A stretch of 43,952 nucleotides of DNA from an uncultured Lactobacillus sp. Lineage in GTDB: Bacteria; Bacillota; Bacilli; Lactobacillales; Lactobacillaceae. The translations under genes and the position numbers were made by a program. Position 1 is the first letter of the stretch; each line of letters starts with the position of its first letter. Below are positions 1 through 11,830 of this stretch, piece after piece. The notes below the pieces were generated by a model. The model saw only the letters and a program-made list of their open reading frames with translations. It ran no database searches and had not been told where the DNA came from. The stretch spans positions 1-43,952 of the forward strand of contig CAMLRO010000004.1 in NCBI GenBank assembly GCA_946482425.1, written 5' to 3'.

Positions 1-67
1 CACTTTTTATTTCTATATGCGATATGATTATATTAAGGAACTAATTATTTTATTTAGGAGGTAAAAT

Positions 68-469
68 ATGCAGTATAAAAAGCCTTTTTATAAAAAGATA
101 TGGGTTTGTTTTGTAGTAGTTTTTATAACTTTTTTCACTAATTTTGTTTCTGGCAACATAGGTATACAAAATGCACAACAAACAGTTATTGCAAAATCAA
201 CAAAAGTAGTAAAAAGTAATGCGAAAAAAGGAGTTACTGAAAAAGTAACTGTTAAAAGAAGAAAAGTTACTCGCAAAAGAAAGCAAAAAAGACGCAAAGG
301 TATCGCCAAACGTAATGTACGTAAAGTCTATATAGCTCCTAATTCGGGGAGAAGATACCATTTTAATCCGAATTGCCGTGGTCTGCGAAGAGCACACAGA
401 AACATAACCAAAATGTCGTTAAAAAGGGCTATTAGCCAGGGTTACACCTTATGTAAATGGGAAGACTAA
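68..469 (+). CDS. Secreted polybasic protein with C-terminal His/Cys motif
   Basis: 133 aa. A strong AGGAGG Shine-Dalgarno lies just before the ATG. Residues 11-28 form a hydrophobic signal segment, with a plausible signal-peptidase site near the VIAK at about 40-43. Residues 43-86 are extremely rich in Lys/Arg. The C-terminal 45 residues form a compact module with H98, C103, H110 and C129 (YHFNPNC...GYTLCKW). It resembles the small YHxxxC...GYxxC modules at the ends of some secreted Gram-positive nucleases and surface proteins, but lacks the last Cys of a CxxC. Seen: signal, basic tether, motif. Inferred: an exported protein held to the anionic wall, perhaps metal-binding. Function unknown. 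The next gene starts 15 bp downstream, so the two are probably cotranscribed. Confidence 0.75.
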   Translation: MQYKKPFYKKIWVCFVVVFITFFTNFVSGNIGIQNAQQTVIAKSTKVVKSNAKKGVTEKVTVKRRKVTRKRKQKRRKGIAKRNVRKVYIAPNSGRRYHFNPNCRGLRRAHRNITKMSLKRAISQGYTLCKWED

Positions 470-484
470 GGAGAAGAATAAATA

Positions 485-709
485 ATGATTAAAATCGGTT
501 TTAGAAAGCCTAGTTTAAGAAGGTCTATTTCTGCCAGAACAAAGGGAAGAGCAACAAGGGCTATAAAAAGAGCCATTATTCCCAACTATGGTAAGCGTGG
601 TATGGGTTGGGCTCATCCAAAAAGAAAGTTATATAATACAATTTACCATAAGACTACTTTTGATACTCGTAAATTATTTATTCATGACAGTTCTAGAAAA
701 AACAAATAA
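485..709 (+). CDS. Small basic protein, conserved hypothetical
   Basis: 74 aa, strongly basic, with no signal peptide or membrane segment. AGGAGAA lies 7 bp upstream of the ATG. The central part contains the pattern KGRATRAIKRAIIPNYGKRG and then PKRKLYNTIYHKTTF. I recall this PxYGkkGxGw...PkrxxYNxxYxkTT pattern from short hypothetical proteins of Firmicutes and their phages. No function is known to me. Its place directly behind a secreted basic protein may mean a small two-gene unit, with the shared terminator at 817-868 downstream. Confidence 0.65.
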   Translation: MIKIGFRKPSLRRSISARTKGRATRAIKRAIIPNYGKRGMGWAHPKRKLYNTIYHKTTFDTRKLFIHDSSRKNK

Positions 710-816
710 ACATTAAAAGAGCCAATTAATTCCAAAAAAGTTAACAATAGTTTCTCTGAAATGAACAAAAAGCATAGTAAAATACTTCTAACGCATTAGC
801 TAAGATTGCTATACAC

Positions 817-868
817 AAAAAGACTGATAAATCAGCGTTTCACAAACGAAATTTGTCAGTCTTTTTTT
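817..868. terminator. Bidirectional intrinsic terminator
   Basis: AAAAGACTGATAAAT pairs with ATTTGTCAGTCTTTTTTT (one mismatch) around a loop of about 20 nt. There is an A run on the left and a T run on the right, so it can end transcription from the 68-709 pair and also from the minus-strand operon ending at 1042. The rest of the 710-1041 gap is AT-rich, and I see no gene in it. Confidence 0.75.
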
Positions 869-1041
869 AATATTAAAGTTTCTAAATCCACTATTGCCAC
901 TATGCTTGCAAAATTTATCGTTGCATCATGTTTACCATTGCTTTTCAGTATGAGTTGTTGTCTCTTTTATCGCAGTGAATAATCATGAAATAGTGACATC
1001 AAAGTTAACGTGAGAATTGTAAGTTAATTAGTTAGCTTTAA

Positions 1042-1932
1042 CTATGAATGCAGACCATAATATTTGAGCATTTGAATAATTTCCTGGTCAACCTGAGTCG
1101 TGGTTTCTTTCACTGGCTTACGCGCTGGACCCACATTTGCAATATTGGCTAATTCTACTGATCGCTTTAAAACTGCCGGTACTGTCCCTAACTTTAGAGC
1201 TGACCGTAAAACATCTATGCTTTTTTGTAACTTTGCTGCTTCTTGATCATTGCCATCTTTTAGAGTACGATCAAGGTTAACCAAAACATTTGGAATTAGA
1301 TTGCTTGTTCCAGCAATAGCAGCTTTTACACCCATTTTATAAGCAACAGAAATCTTTGAATCTGAACCAATTAGCACTTGAAACTTATTGTCAGTGGCAA
1401 CTTTTTGATATTTACGAATTAAATCCACATCGCCACTACTGTCTTTAATCCCAACAATGTTATCAATTTTAGCAAGTTTACGTACAACATTAACTGGAAT
1501 ATTATAACCAGTATTTTTAGGAATATTGTACATAATTACTGGCAGATCAACACTTGCTGCGACATCACTATAAAAGTCAAATAGTTCATCATCTTGCGGT
1601 CTAATAAAATATGGATTTATTATTGACAAGGCATCAGCTCCAGCTGCCTCCATTTCACGAGATAAAGCAATCGTTTCACTCGTTGAACAAGCCCCTGCCC
1701 CTGCAAAAACTGGCACACGATGATCAACGTATTGAACCACGGCTTTCACAAAAGCAATTTTTTCAGCGTGAGTTAGAACGTGAAATTCACCATTACTCCC
1801 AAGAGCAAAAATACCACTTACACCAGCACTAATTAATTTGTTAATTAACACTTGAGCCGCCTGGTAATTAATCGACTGTGCTTTATCACGATTAAATGGC
1901 GTTACAATCGGAGTAATAATACCATTGAACAT
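1042..1932 (-). CDS. DHDPS/N-acetylneuraminate lyase-family aldolase or dehydratase
   Basis: 296 aa, the full length for the DapA/NanA class I aldolase family (TIM barrel). The signature loop is GSNGEF at 45-50, the catalytic Tyr is Y135 (MYNIP), and the Schiff-base Lys is K163 in GIKDSSGD. GSNGE rather than the GTTGE of true DapA argues for a sugar-acid substrate (2-keto-3-deoxy type), not lysine synthesis. GGAGGAG precedes the ATG. It is the last gene of the PTS operon, behind the SIS isomerase and KDPG-family aldolase, which supports a catabolic role releasing or processing pyruvate from a 3-deoxy-2-keto acid. Exact substrate unknown. Confidence 0.85.
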   Translation of the reverse strand: MFNGIITPIVTPFNRDKAQSINYQAAQVLINKLISAGVSGIFALGSNGEFHVLTHAEKIAFVKAVVQYVDHRVPVFAGAGACSTSETIALSREMEAAGADALSIINPYFIRPQDDELFDFYSDVAASVDLPVIMYNIPKNTGYNIPVNVVRKLAKIDNIVGIKDSSGDVDLIRKYQKVATDNKFQVLIGSDSKISVAYKMGVKAAIAGTSNLIPNVLVNLDRTLKDGNDQEAAKLQKSIDVLRSALKLGTVPAVLKRSVELANIANVGPARKPVKETTTQVDQEIIQMLKYYGLHS

Positions 1933-1957
1933 TTTGTCATCTCCTCCATAAATATTT

Positions 1958-2575
1958 TTATTTAATAACTCCTTCTTTAACGAGCCTCTTGCCTAATGCT
2001 CCTCCCGGATGAAATTTACCAAAGTCTTTTTCAGAAAATCCTTTAGCTTTGGAGACTGTCAATGCAATTGCATCTCCGACTACCAACGCGGAAGTTGAGC
2101 TATTAGTGGGAGCCAAGTTGTGTTCGTCTGCTTCCCCATCTACATGGACCAATAATAAGTAATCACAGTCTTTGGCCAAAGTTGAGTTCTGATTACCTGT
2201 TAATGCGACTACTTTTGCACCTAATCGTTGAATCGGTGCAACTACTTGAACAGCTTCTTTAGTCTCTCCGGAATTTGATATATCAATAACTAAGTCAGAA
2301 GCAGTGATCATTCCCAGGTCACCATGCATGGCTTCTGTAGCATGCACAAAAAATGAAGGTGTACCAGTACTGGCAAATGTAGCAGCAAGTTTTTTACCTA
2401 TATGACCTGACTTACCTACTCCTGTAAAAATTAATCTGCCGTTTCCTTTTAAAGAAATAATTTTATTAACTACTTTTTTGTAATCTTGATCATTAAGAGG
2501 TAAATTTTTTTCTACCTGTTCAATTGCCGCAATTTCTTTTTCAATGACATCTTGTATATTTGAAATAATATCCAT
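1958..2575 (-). CDS. SIS-domain sugar isomerase, arabinose-5-phosphate isomerase-like (no CBS)
   Basis: 205 aa, a single SIS domain. The KdsD/GutQ hallmarks are clear: GVGKSGHIGKKLAATFASTG at 53-72, HATEAMHGDLGMI at 78-90, SNSGET at 100-105, LAPTNSSTS at 154-162 and the family-typical HPGGALGKRL with H189. The C-terminal CBS pair of KdsD is absent, as in short orphan homologues. Expected reaction: D-ribulose-5-P to D-arabinose-5-P, or a related ketose/aldose phosphate pair. Only 7 bp separate it from the upstream aldolase. In a Gram-positive without KDO-lipid A, such an enzyme in a PTS operon suggests catabolism of a KDO-like or arabinose-5-P-yielding substrate (inference). Confidence 0.85.
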   Translation of the reverse strand: MDIISNIQDVIEKEIAAIEQVEKNLPLNDQDYKKVVNKIISLKGNGRLIFTGVGKSGHIGKKLAATFASTGTPSFFVHATEAMHGDLGMITASDLVIDISNSGETKEAVQVVAPIQRLGAKVVALTGNQNSTLAKDCDYLLLVHVDGEADEHNLAPTNSSTSALVVGDAIALTVSKAKGFSEKDFGKFHPGGALGKRLVKEGVIK

Positions 2576-2582
2576 ATTATTG

Positions 2583-3215
2583 CTACCTCTTCTCTGACCG
2601 AAAATCAGCTAAAGTTTTAGTTAACTGAACAGCATTATTAGTTATTTTTTCAGAATCACCAGTTAGAGCTGAGCCAAAGCAGACACAATCGGCACCAGCA
2701 GCGAGAAAGTCACGGTAATTTTTTACAGAAGCACCGCCAGAAATCAAAATTGGCATATAAGGAATAGGTGTACTAATTGTTTTAATTTCTTTTACTCCAC
2801 CCATACTGGATCCTGGAAATACTTTAATAAAGGAAGCGCCATACTTTAAGGCAGTAGTAATTTCCGAAACGCTATTGCACCCAGGTGCATAAGGCACTTG
2901 ATACAAATTGCAAATTTGTGCTACTTCCAAATCAAAAGCAGGAGAAAGTATCAGTTCAGCACCGCCTAGTATAGCCAGTCTAGCAGTGGTAGTATCTAAA
3001 ACAGTCCCAGCACATATTACCATTTCAGGTATTTCTTTTTTAACCAGCTTCATAGCCTCTAAAGCTGTGGGAACAGTAAAACTAATTTCAATCGCTTTAA
3101 CGCCGCCTTTAAAGCAAGCTTTTGCAATACGCAAAGTTTCTGCAGGCGTATCTCGCACCACTGTCATTATGTTTAAATCACTAATTTGTCTTACATAAAA
3201 ATTTTTTTGTAACAT
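2583..3215 (-). CDS. KDPG/KDPGal-family aldolase
   Basis: 210 aa, the normal length for class I 2-dehydro-3-deoxy-phosphogluconate aldolases. E43 (AIEISFT) and Schiff-base K131 (FIKVFPG) are present, with AGTVLD at 69-74. The phosphate-binding ISGGAS is near 158-163. The usual PGxxTPTE segment is PGCNSVSE here, a variant that may shift substrate. An AGGAG site lies 7 bp before the ATG. It sits between the EIIC gene and the SIS isomerase, so the imported PTS sugar phosphate is probably turned into a 2-keto-3-deoxy acid phosphate and cleaved to pyruvate plus an aldehyde phosphate. Confidence 0.85.
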   Translation of the reverse strand: MLQKNFYVRQISDLNIMTVVRDTPAETLRIAKACFKGGVKAIEISFTVPTALEAMKLVKKEIPEMVICAGTVLDTTTARLAILGGAELILSPAFDLEVAQICNLYQVPYAPGCNSVSEITTALKYGASFIKVFPGSSMGGVKEIKTISTPIPYMPILISGGASVKNYRDFLAAGADCVCFGSALTGDSEKITNNAVQLTKTLADFRSEKR

Positions 3216-3225
3216 TTAATTACTC

Positions 3226-4491
3226 CTAATGAAACAGTTGCAAAACGCCATGAAGTAATGAACCGACAATATTGTAATCAATGTTCGGGAAAGTTGAACT
3301 ATTGATACCCATTTGTTGGAAGACGGGTACTAGGATTAGCGGTAAGAATGCTAACAAAAGACCCACCACGAAAGAACCTGCAATAGCTCCACGCCAGCCG
3401 CCTGTTGAGTTGCCAAAAATTGCAGCAGTTCCGCCTGAGAAAAAGCAAATATGGGCTGCTGGAATAATCACAATTGGACTGTGGAATAAAATCATTATTC
3501 CGATAGCTACAAGTCCTGCTGTGTAAGAACTGACAAAACCTACCAAGACTGCAGTTGGTGCAAAAGGAAAGACTGTTGGAACATCTAAAGCTGGACGTGA
3601 GCCTGGAATAAACTTGGTTGAAATTGCAACAAAGGCATTCGTAATCTCTTCTAGGAACATTCCAACACCATACATCAAAACGCCCATTCCAGCAGTAAAT
3701 GTCATAGCCTGAATAAACGGATAAACTAACCAATTGACTGAGCCAGAAAGTTTACTGGTTACTACCGGACCAGCAACCAGCGCTGACACATAGAATAAAA
3801 TCAACATGATAATTGCAAGACCCATCAAGAAGTCTTTGAATATCGAAAGTGATTTGGGCAAGTTAAAGTTTTCTGTAGTTTCATCTTTGTGCTTTTTGAA
3901 CAGCAAACCGATCGCACCGGACAATGCATAACCAAACATGTTATAGTGACCAATCGCCTGATTGTCGTTACCTGTAATTCTGCGCATAAATGGCTGACAA
4001 AGTTCAGGTAAAGCACTGGCACAGAGACCTAAAATGATCCCTCCAATAATAATGGCCCATAAATTGCTTAGTCCGCTAAATTTAAGAACCAAGCCTAAAA
4101 CACAAGCAAAATAGAGACTATGTTGACCTGTAAAGAAGATATTTTTAAATGGTGTAATTCTGGCAAAAACGATGTTCATTACAAAACCCAGAATTAAAAT
4201 CAGAGCAACAACGAAGCCATACTTTGTTTGTGCAGCAGCTGTGGCCGCTTCAGGAGAAGCGATCAAGCCGTGAATATGAAAGGCTGATTGAAATAAAACA
4301 TTGAAGTTTTGCAAAACCCCAGTTAAAGTGCTTGAACCAATACCAAATATTAAAAATCCGATAACAGTTTTTGCTGTACCTTTAGTGACATCTGTCCAAT
4401 CTTTATCTTTTTGAGCAACCAATCCTATAAATGCCACAAAACCTAGCAGCACAGCAGGTTGACTTAGAAAACTAATAATAAAATTTAACAT
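3226..4491 (-). CDS. PTS EIIC, ascorbate (UlaA/SgaT) family
   Basis: 421 aa from the ATG at 4491. That ATG has AGGTGA with 5 nt spacing; an in-frame ATG at 4500 abuts the AGGTGA and is less likely. About ten or more membrane segments run from LNFIISFL to the C-terminus, with a KDWTDVTKG loop near residue 30 and the IGIMILFHSPIVIIPAAHI region characteristic of UlaA-type permeases (PTS AG superfamily). It forms the channel for EIIA and EIIB encoded directly upstream. UlaA-family carriers import sugar acids, or galactitol-like substrates in some relatives. The companion enzymes here are not the ula set (no UlaD/E/F/G), so L-ascorbate is unlikely. Confidence 0.88.
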   Translation of the reverse strand: MLNFIISFLSQPAVLLGFVAFIGLVAQKDKDWTDVTKGTAKTVIGFLIFGIGSSTLTGVLQNFNVLFQSAFHIHGLIASPEAATAAAQTKYGFVVALILILGFVMNIVFARITPFKNIFFTGQHSLYFACVLGLVLKFSGLSNLWAIIIGGIILGLCASALPELCQPFMRRITGNDNQAIGHYNMFGYALSGAIGLLFKKHKDETTENFNLPKSLSIFKDFLMGLAIIMLILFYVSALVAGPVVTSKLSGSVNWLVYPFIQAMTFTAGMGVLMYGVGMFLEEITNAFVAISTKFIPGSRPALDVPTVFPFAPTAVLVGFVSSYTAGLVAIGIMILFHSPIVIIPAAHICFFSGGTAAIFGNSTGGWRGAIAGSFVVGLLLAFLPLILVPVFQQMGINSSTFPNIDYNIVGSLLHGVLQLFH

Positions 4492-4505
4492 TTCATTCAC
4501 CTGTT

Positions 4506-4784
4506 TTATTCATTCATAAGAGGAGCTAATTTAGCTTCAATTTCATTCTGATCCATCATATTTTTAATACCTACTATGGGAATTTTTTTCTCTTTGGCTC
4601 TTAAATCATCAGCTACATCGCTCAAGGCAATGATAAAGTCACCATTAAAGCTGCCTATTCCGTCTATGCTGGTATGACTAACATCAAGGTCCCAATTATT
4701 CTTTTTAGCCACATTTCTAACTTGTACTGTTAACATTGTGCTGGTACCCATACCAGCCCGACATGTAATTATTGCTTTCTTCAT
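4506..4784 (-). CDS. PTS EIIB, lactose/ascorbate type
   Basis: 92 aa. The phosphocysteine loop is at the N-terminus: C8 in ITCRAGMGTS. The length and P-loop-like motif fit the UlaB/GatB class of small cytosolic EIIB proteins. Its ATG overlaps the EIIA stop by 4 nt (ATGA arrangement), indicating translational coupling. It ends 14 bp before the EIIC start. Confidence 0.9.
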   Translation of the reverse strand: MKKAIITCRAGMGTSTMLTVQVRNVAKKNNWDLDVSHTSIDGIGSFNGDFIIALSDVADDLRAKEKKIPIVGIKNMMDQNEIEAKLAPLMNE

Positions 4785-5236
4785 TTTTCTTCTCCTTCAC
4801 ATTCGTTTACATAATTAATTATTTCCTGCACATTATTTGCATGGCTAACCGTTTCAAAAAAGTCATTTTTCGAGAGCAAGTTAACCAACTGTGCCATTTG
4901 ATCCAGATGCCCATTTGCTTTTGTAGAACTTAAGGTAAAAATATATTTAACTGGATCGTTATCTTTGTTATGAAAAGGAACCGGCTTTTTTAAAACAGTC
5001 AATCCTATTCCATCTTTTAATGCCCCGTCTTCTATTTTGGCGTGCGATAAAGCAACATGAGGCATAAATACGATATAAGGTCCCATTTCTTCCGCTATTT
5101 TAATGACGCTTTTCAAATAGTTGTCTGTTACCAAACTATTTTTAACAAGGGGATGACCTGCTTTTAAAATGGCATCACGCCAATCTTTTGCGCTAACATT
5201 CAATTGAATCAATTTCGGATCTATTAGTGGTGTCAC
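4781..5236 (-). CDS. PTS EIIA, fructose/ascorbate type
   Basis: 151 aa with a GTG start. The phosphorylatable His is most likely H65 in VALSHAKIEDG, aligned with the AIPHARPEDG loop of UlaC/FruA-like EIIA; H60 is a second candidate. The gene begins 44 bp inside the end of the regulator gene in another frame, so its translation is probably coupled. An AAGGAG is present at a rather long 12-nt spacing. The mature protein passes phosphate from HPr to the EIIB just downstream. It resembles the C-terminal EIIA-like domain of the preceding regulator. Confidence 0.85.
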   Translation of the reverse strand: MTPLIDPKLIQLNVSAKDWRDAILKAGHPLVKNSLVTDNYLKSVIKIAEEMGPYIVFMPHVALSHAKIEDGALKDGIGLTVLKKPVPFHNKDNDPVKYIFTLSSTKANGHLDQMAQLVNLLSKNDFFETVSHANNVQEIINYVNECEGEEK

Positions 5237-7322
5237 TTAATTTTTCATCTCCTTTCTCTACAGAATCAAAGAGTTTAATAAAAGTAGGTGCGTTTTCAGC
5301 ATGTTCAAATTCTTCTAATAAACTGCTATCAGAAAAAATTTCAGTTAATTGTGTTAGCGCCTTTAATTGAGAATTAGAATTTGGTGCATAAAGGCTAAAA
5401 ACATATTTTGCTTTGATATCTTTGCTAAATTTAACAGGTGGGGTAAAACAAACTAGACTCATACCGGGCACAGAAAATCTTGTGGGGTTATCTGGTTTTG
5501 CATGAAGCAACATGACATTATCCATAATTTTCATGTATGGTCCGTACTTCTCTATTTGCATACACATTTTGCGAGTATACTTCTCATCCGTAATATGATC
5601 CTTTTCAAGTAACCGTCCAGTAACTTTTACTGACTCCTGCCAGGAATAAGTGCCATTTTCAAAAGCAATTCTTCTTTCTGGCAAGATTTCACTTAAGCAA
5701 GGTAAATTGTTTTGCTCTTTTTTAAAAGGAACATTTTTTTGAGAAAAATAACTTTGCAGGGCCGCTGTTAAGCCAGTAAAGTCCTTCACATGGGCATATT
5801 CACTGACTATATCTAAAATTTGCGTTGTTTTAACAGCGGGAGAATTATGAGCAGAAGACGAAGTTTGAGCTTTAGAAGCCAGGTGCTGTCTGATTGTTTG
5901 TAAATCATAATCAGTTAGAATGTGATTGATATTTACGATTGGAGCACCTTTATTTGTTACTGGTAAAGTGGCTATAACCAAATCTGCATGAACTCTGGCT
6001 TGTTTTTCATAATCTTGCTTTGTAATAACCTTTATCTTTAACTGATCAGGAAACATTTTTTCAAGTTGAATTTTTAAAAGACGGGACGTCCCAATTCCAC
6101 TGCCGCATACCAAAGTAATTTTTTCTTTAGGACTTTGACTTTTTGCATTTTTGAGCAATTCAATTTCTCCGCCAAAGTAAACTGCAATCAATTCTATTTC
6201 ATCAGCGGTCAAAGATTTTTTTAGATATTGCTCAAAGGGCTGAATGGCTTCTTTAGTTAAAAGATAAATTTCTGGATATTTTTTTCTGACATTTAACAAG
6301 CTTGAATTTAAAAACTGCACATTGTATAAAACTCTTCTTTGAGCAGCTACCAAATGTGTTGTCAGTGCATTTTGCAAGCTCTTATTGTTTACCAAATCAA
6401 TTCCAGAAATTACTGAAAAGCGCTTGATGATTTGTGCCGCAATATTTGACATTTCTTGTGATTCAAAATTTTTGCTAATTTTGCTGATTTGCCTTGAATC
6501 AATTATTTTACAGAGAAGCTGACTTTCAGCATTTAAGTGCTCTGCAGAAATTCCCAGATAGGTCAGCAAATTACGAATTAAAGGTTCGAACTTACCGCTA
6601 CCTTTAATTTTTTTATTCCTGCTATTTTTTAAAAAATGCCCATTTCTGTATCTCTTAACTGAAAAACAGATGTACTCTTTAACTTGAAAAACTGACTCAT
6701 CCGTTAATAAGCAACCAATATTTTGTTCAACCGTTAAAAGTACTTGCTCAATTTCTACTTTTTCCTTAGTTTCTAAACTCAAAAATGGAGCAATCTTATC
6801 AAAAATCATTGTTCCTTGAATATTAGCTAGTTTTTGTAAAGCAAATTTGCGAATTTCCTCCTCTAAACCTGTGATTAAATAGCCATTTTTTTCTAACCCT
6901 AACTTCAAATTTCTGCTTTCAGTGTCTTTTTTAACTTTCGCTAAGTCACTCTGAGTGGTTCTTCTCGTTACTCCATTTAGAGAGTTTAAATATTCAATAG
7001 TAACCCTATTCTTTCTGCAAAGAAGAGCAAACTCAATTGCTATTACTCTAACCGATTGAGGCAACTTGACTTTTCCCTGCTGCAAATCATGTTTAAGATC
7101 CTTCTCAATTTCAGCGATTTCGTATGGTTGAACAAAATAGCCATGATTTCTAACTGTCATTATCTTATTTAAGTCATGCAGCTCAAGCCATTCGTTTAAC
7201 CCGTTAATAGCTGAATAGGCAGTTCTTTTAGTTATTTGAAGTTTATTAGTTATCTGGCTAATACTTAATAAAGAGTTCGAATTTGTTAACATCTTTAGTA
7301 ACAAGTATTCGTGATACAACAA
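5193..7322 (-). CDS. PRD/EIIB/EIIA-type PTS-dependent transcriptional activator
   Basis: About 709 aa from TTG at 7322, which has AGGTGA 8 nt upstream; an ATG at 7391 has no Shine-Dalgarno. Order of domains: N-terminal HTH (LLSISQITNKLQITKRTAYS), second HTH-like region, PRD1, PRD2, an EIIB-like domain with CGSGIGTS (Cys near residue 406) and an EIIA-like domain with LLHAKPD near the C-terminus. This is the MtlR/LicR architecture, in which phosphorylation of PRDs and EII-like domains reports sugar availability. Oddity: several PRD His positions look replaced (EYICFSVKR in PRD1, LIAVYFGGEIE in PRD2), while LTTHLVAAQRR keeps its His. It heads the operon and overlaps the EIIA gene, so it very probably controls that operon. 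The region 7323-7461 has no other gene. Confidence 0.85.
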   Translation of the reverse strand: MLYHEYLLLKMLTNSNSLLSISQITNKLQITKRTAYSAINGLNEWLELHDLNKIMTVRNHGYFVQPYEIAEIEKDLKHDLQQGKVKLPQSVRVIAIEFALLCRKNRVTIEYLNSLNGVTRRTTQSDLAKVKKDTESRNLKLGLEKNGYLITGLEEEIRKFALQKLANIQGTMIFDKIAPFLSLETKEKVEIEQVLLTVEQNIGCLLTDESVFQVKEYICFSVKRYRNGHFLKNSRNKKIKGSGKFEPLIRNLLTYLGISAEHLNAESQLLCKIIDSRQISKISKNFESQEMSNIAAQIIKRFSVISGIDLVNNKSLQNALTTHLVAAQRRVLYNVQFLNSSLLNVRKKYPEIYLLTKEAIQPFEQYLKKSLTADEIELIAVYFGGEIELLKNAKSQSPKEKITLVCGSGIGTSRLLKIQLEKMFPDQLKIKVITKQDYEKQARVHADLVIATLPVTNKGAPIVNINHILTDYDLQTIRQHLASKAQTSSSAHNSPAVKTTQILDIVSEYAHVKDFTGLTAALQSYFSQKNVPFKKEQNNLPCLSEILPERRIAFENGTYSWQESVKVTGRLLEKDHITDEKYTRKMCMQIEKYGPYMKIMDNVMLLHAKPDNPTRFSVPGMSLVCFTPPVKFSKDIKAKYVFSLYAPNSNSQLKALTQLTEIFSDSSLLEEFEHAENAPTFIKLFDSVEKGDEKLSDTTNRSEIDSIEC

Positions 7323-7461
7323 GATATATTTCACCTGCTTTCTAACTCTCAAATAAATAATAAAGTGAGTGCAATGAAACTTGTTGCACATTTAAAACTG
7401 AAAAATGATACACTTTCATATACATATTTAGATGTTGTCTAACTAGTCCAATTTGTATAAA

Positions 7462-7500
7462 AAAAACATAATTCAGATTACAAATCAGAATTATGTTTTT
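7462..7500 (-). terminator. Intrinsic terminator after bglA
   Basis: A hairpin with arms AAAAACATAATTC and GAATTATGTTTTT plus inner pairing AGATT/AATCA lies just beyond the bglA stop. It has a T run of eight on the minus strand. Being AT-symmetric it may also work on the plus strand. It separates the bgl operon from the promoter region of the PRD-regulated PTS operon. Confidence 0.75.
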
Positions 7501-7542
7501 AAAAATAATATTCCATTCAATTCTTACGATTTAGCAAATATT

Positions 7543-10859
<3,317 letters not shown>

Positions 10860-10871
10860 TTTTACTCCATA

Positions 10872-11723
10872 TTATTTTTTATTTTCAACAAGTGTTAATT
10901 GGTTAAGATGTAAGGTTAGATAAAGCATTTCATCCTCCCCGATCTGCCAGTGATATTTGTCATGCAAAAAGGTTTTAATTTTTTCCGCACATTGAAAATC
11001 ACGGGCATATTTAGCCTCTATAACCTTTAAAATTGAATTTTTTGAATTGGACGTTTCATGATTTAATTCACGCAAAATAAAATATCTCAGGTGATTGATA
11101 AAACGCTTATAACTATATGAATCTTCTTTCAAATCTTTCTGGTAATAATCAGAAATAATCGCTAAAACCTGATCAATAATTTTAGTACTGGAAATAGTTG
11201 TATCCATGTCATTAATTGAGAAATTGGCATTAATTAAATGCAAAGCTATATAGGTTGCCTCTGTGTGGGGAATATCAAGTTTTGTCTGTTCACGTAAAAA
11301 TTCAACGGCATCTTCAGAAAATTTAAAAATTTCAGGATAAATAACTTTAACATCCCATTCTAATGGAGCTTTAAAGTTCAAATTTTGCTTGACCCTTTTT
11401 AGCATAAAACTAATATGATCAGAAAGAGTCAAGAGTAACATGTCATTGAACTTGAGATTCAGCTCTTGTTCACCTTTTTGAATAATTTGACGTGCATATT
11501 CAATACTGGCATCGTCTATCCTTTTTATTAATTCTTGAAAAGCCTTAACGGAATCATGGTCAACTATAACGTAATTTTTCTCTATTTGAGCTTTTTCAAG
11601 GTCGATAACACAGCCAATCTTTTTGCCATAGCCAATTGCTTTGCCTAAAATTATTCGTTCATTTTTTGACTGGTCTTCAACAAGGATAGCGTTGTTGTTC
11701 AAGTTATTCTTCAAAATCCACAA
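10872..11723 (-). CDS. licT: BglG/LicT-family transcription antiterminator
   Basis: 283 aa. Start chosen at TTG 11723, preceded by AAAGAGGTG with 6 nt spacing. The longer frame reaching GTG at 11771 would begin inside the leader terminator, and its first 16 residues do not fit the family. N-terminal RNA-binding CAT domain (NNLNNNAILVED...LGKAIGYGKKIG), then PRD1 and PRD2. All four PRD His are visible: LSDHISFML, IALHLINA, FINHLRYF and LTLHLNQL. It binds a ribonucleic antiterminator in its own leader and prevents termination when the PTS substrate is present. First gene of licT-bglP-bglA. Confidence 0.92.
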   Translation of the reverse strand: MWILKNNLNNNAILVEDQSKNERIILGKAIGYGKKIGCVIDLEKAQIEKNYVIVDHDSVKAFQELIKRIDDASIEYARQIIQKGEQELNLKFNDMLLLTLSDHISFMLKRVKQNLNFKAPLEWDVKVIYPEIFKFSEDAVEFLREQTKLDIPHTEATYIALHLINANFSINDMDTTISSTKIIDQVLAIISDYYQKDLKEDSYSYKRFINHLRYFILRELNHETSNSKNSILKVIEAKYARDFQCAEKIKTFLHDKYHWQIGEDEMLYLTLHLNQLTLVENKK

Positions 11724-11753
11724 TTTTTTCACCTCTTTTCCAAAAAACGTTAT

Positions 11754-11799
11754 AAAAAAAGCGTTACCCACAGCTCATCAAAAAAACTGTAAGTAACGC
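11754..11799 (-). terminator. Leader terminator of the bgl operon (LicT target region)
   Basis: On the minus strand GCGTTAC...TACAG pairs with CTGTG...GTAACGC, a stem of about 12 bp, followed by seven T. It lies between the promoter at 11831-11859 and the licT start, the standard place for a LicT-controlled terminator. A second copy of CGTTACTT lies just upstream (about 11808-11815). The usual RAT core (GGATTGTTACTG...GGCAAAACC) is only partly visible, as AAGGACGTTACT overlapping the 5' arm, so the exact RAT is uncertain. Confidence 0.75.
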
Positions 11800-11830
11800 C
11801 TTATAAAAAGTAACGTCCTTAATGGATATC

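Noticed and set aside
88..309. Minus-strand ORF over the first gene
   Set aside because: Shadow of the Lys/Arg-rich plus-strand gene, no ribosome-binding site.
3299..3733. 144-aa minus-strand ORF within the EIIC gene
   Set aside because: Out-of-frame shadow of the EIIC coding sequence with Cys/Ser-rich nonsense composition.
7406..7418. cre-like TGAAAGTGTATCA upstream of the PRD regulator
   Set aside because: Core CG is replaced by TG and the match is too weak to call.
11724..11771. Longer N-terminus of the LicT protein
   Set aside because: Starts within the leader terminator and adds residues foreign to the family; TTG 11723 has the Shine-Dalgarno.
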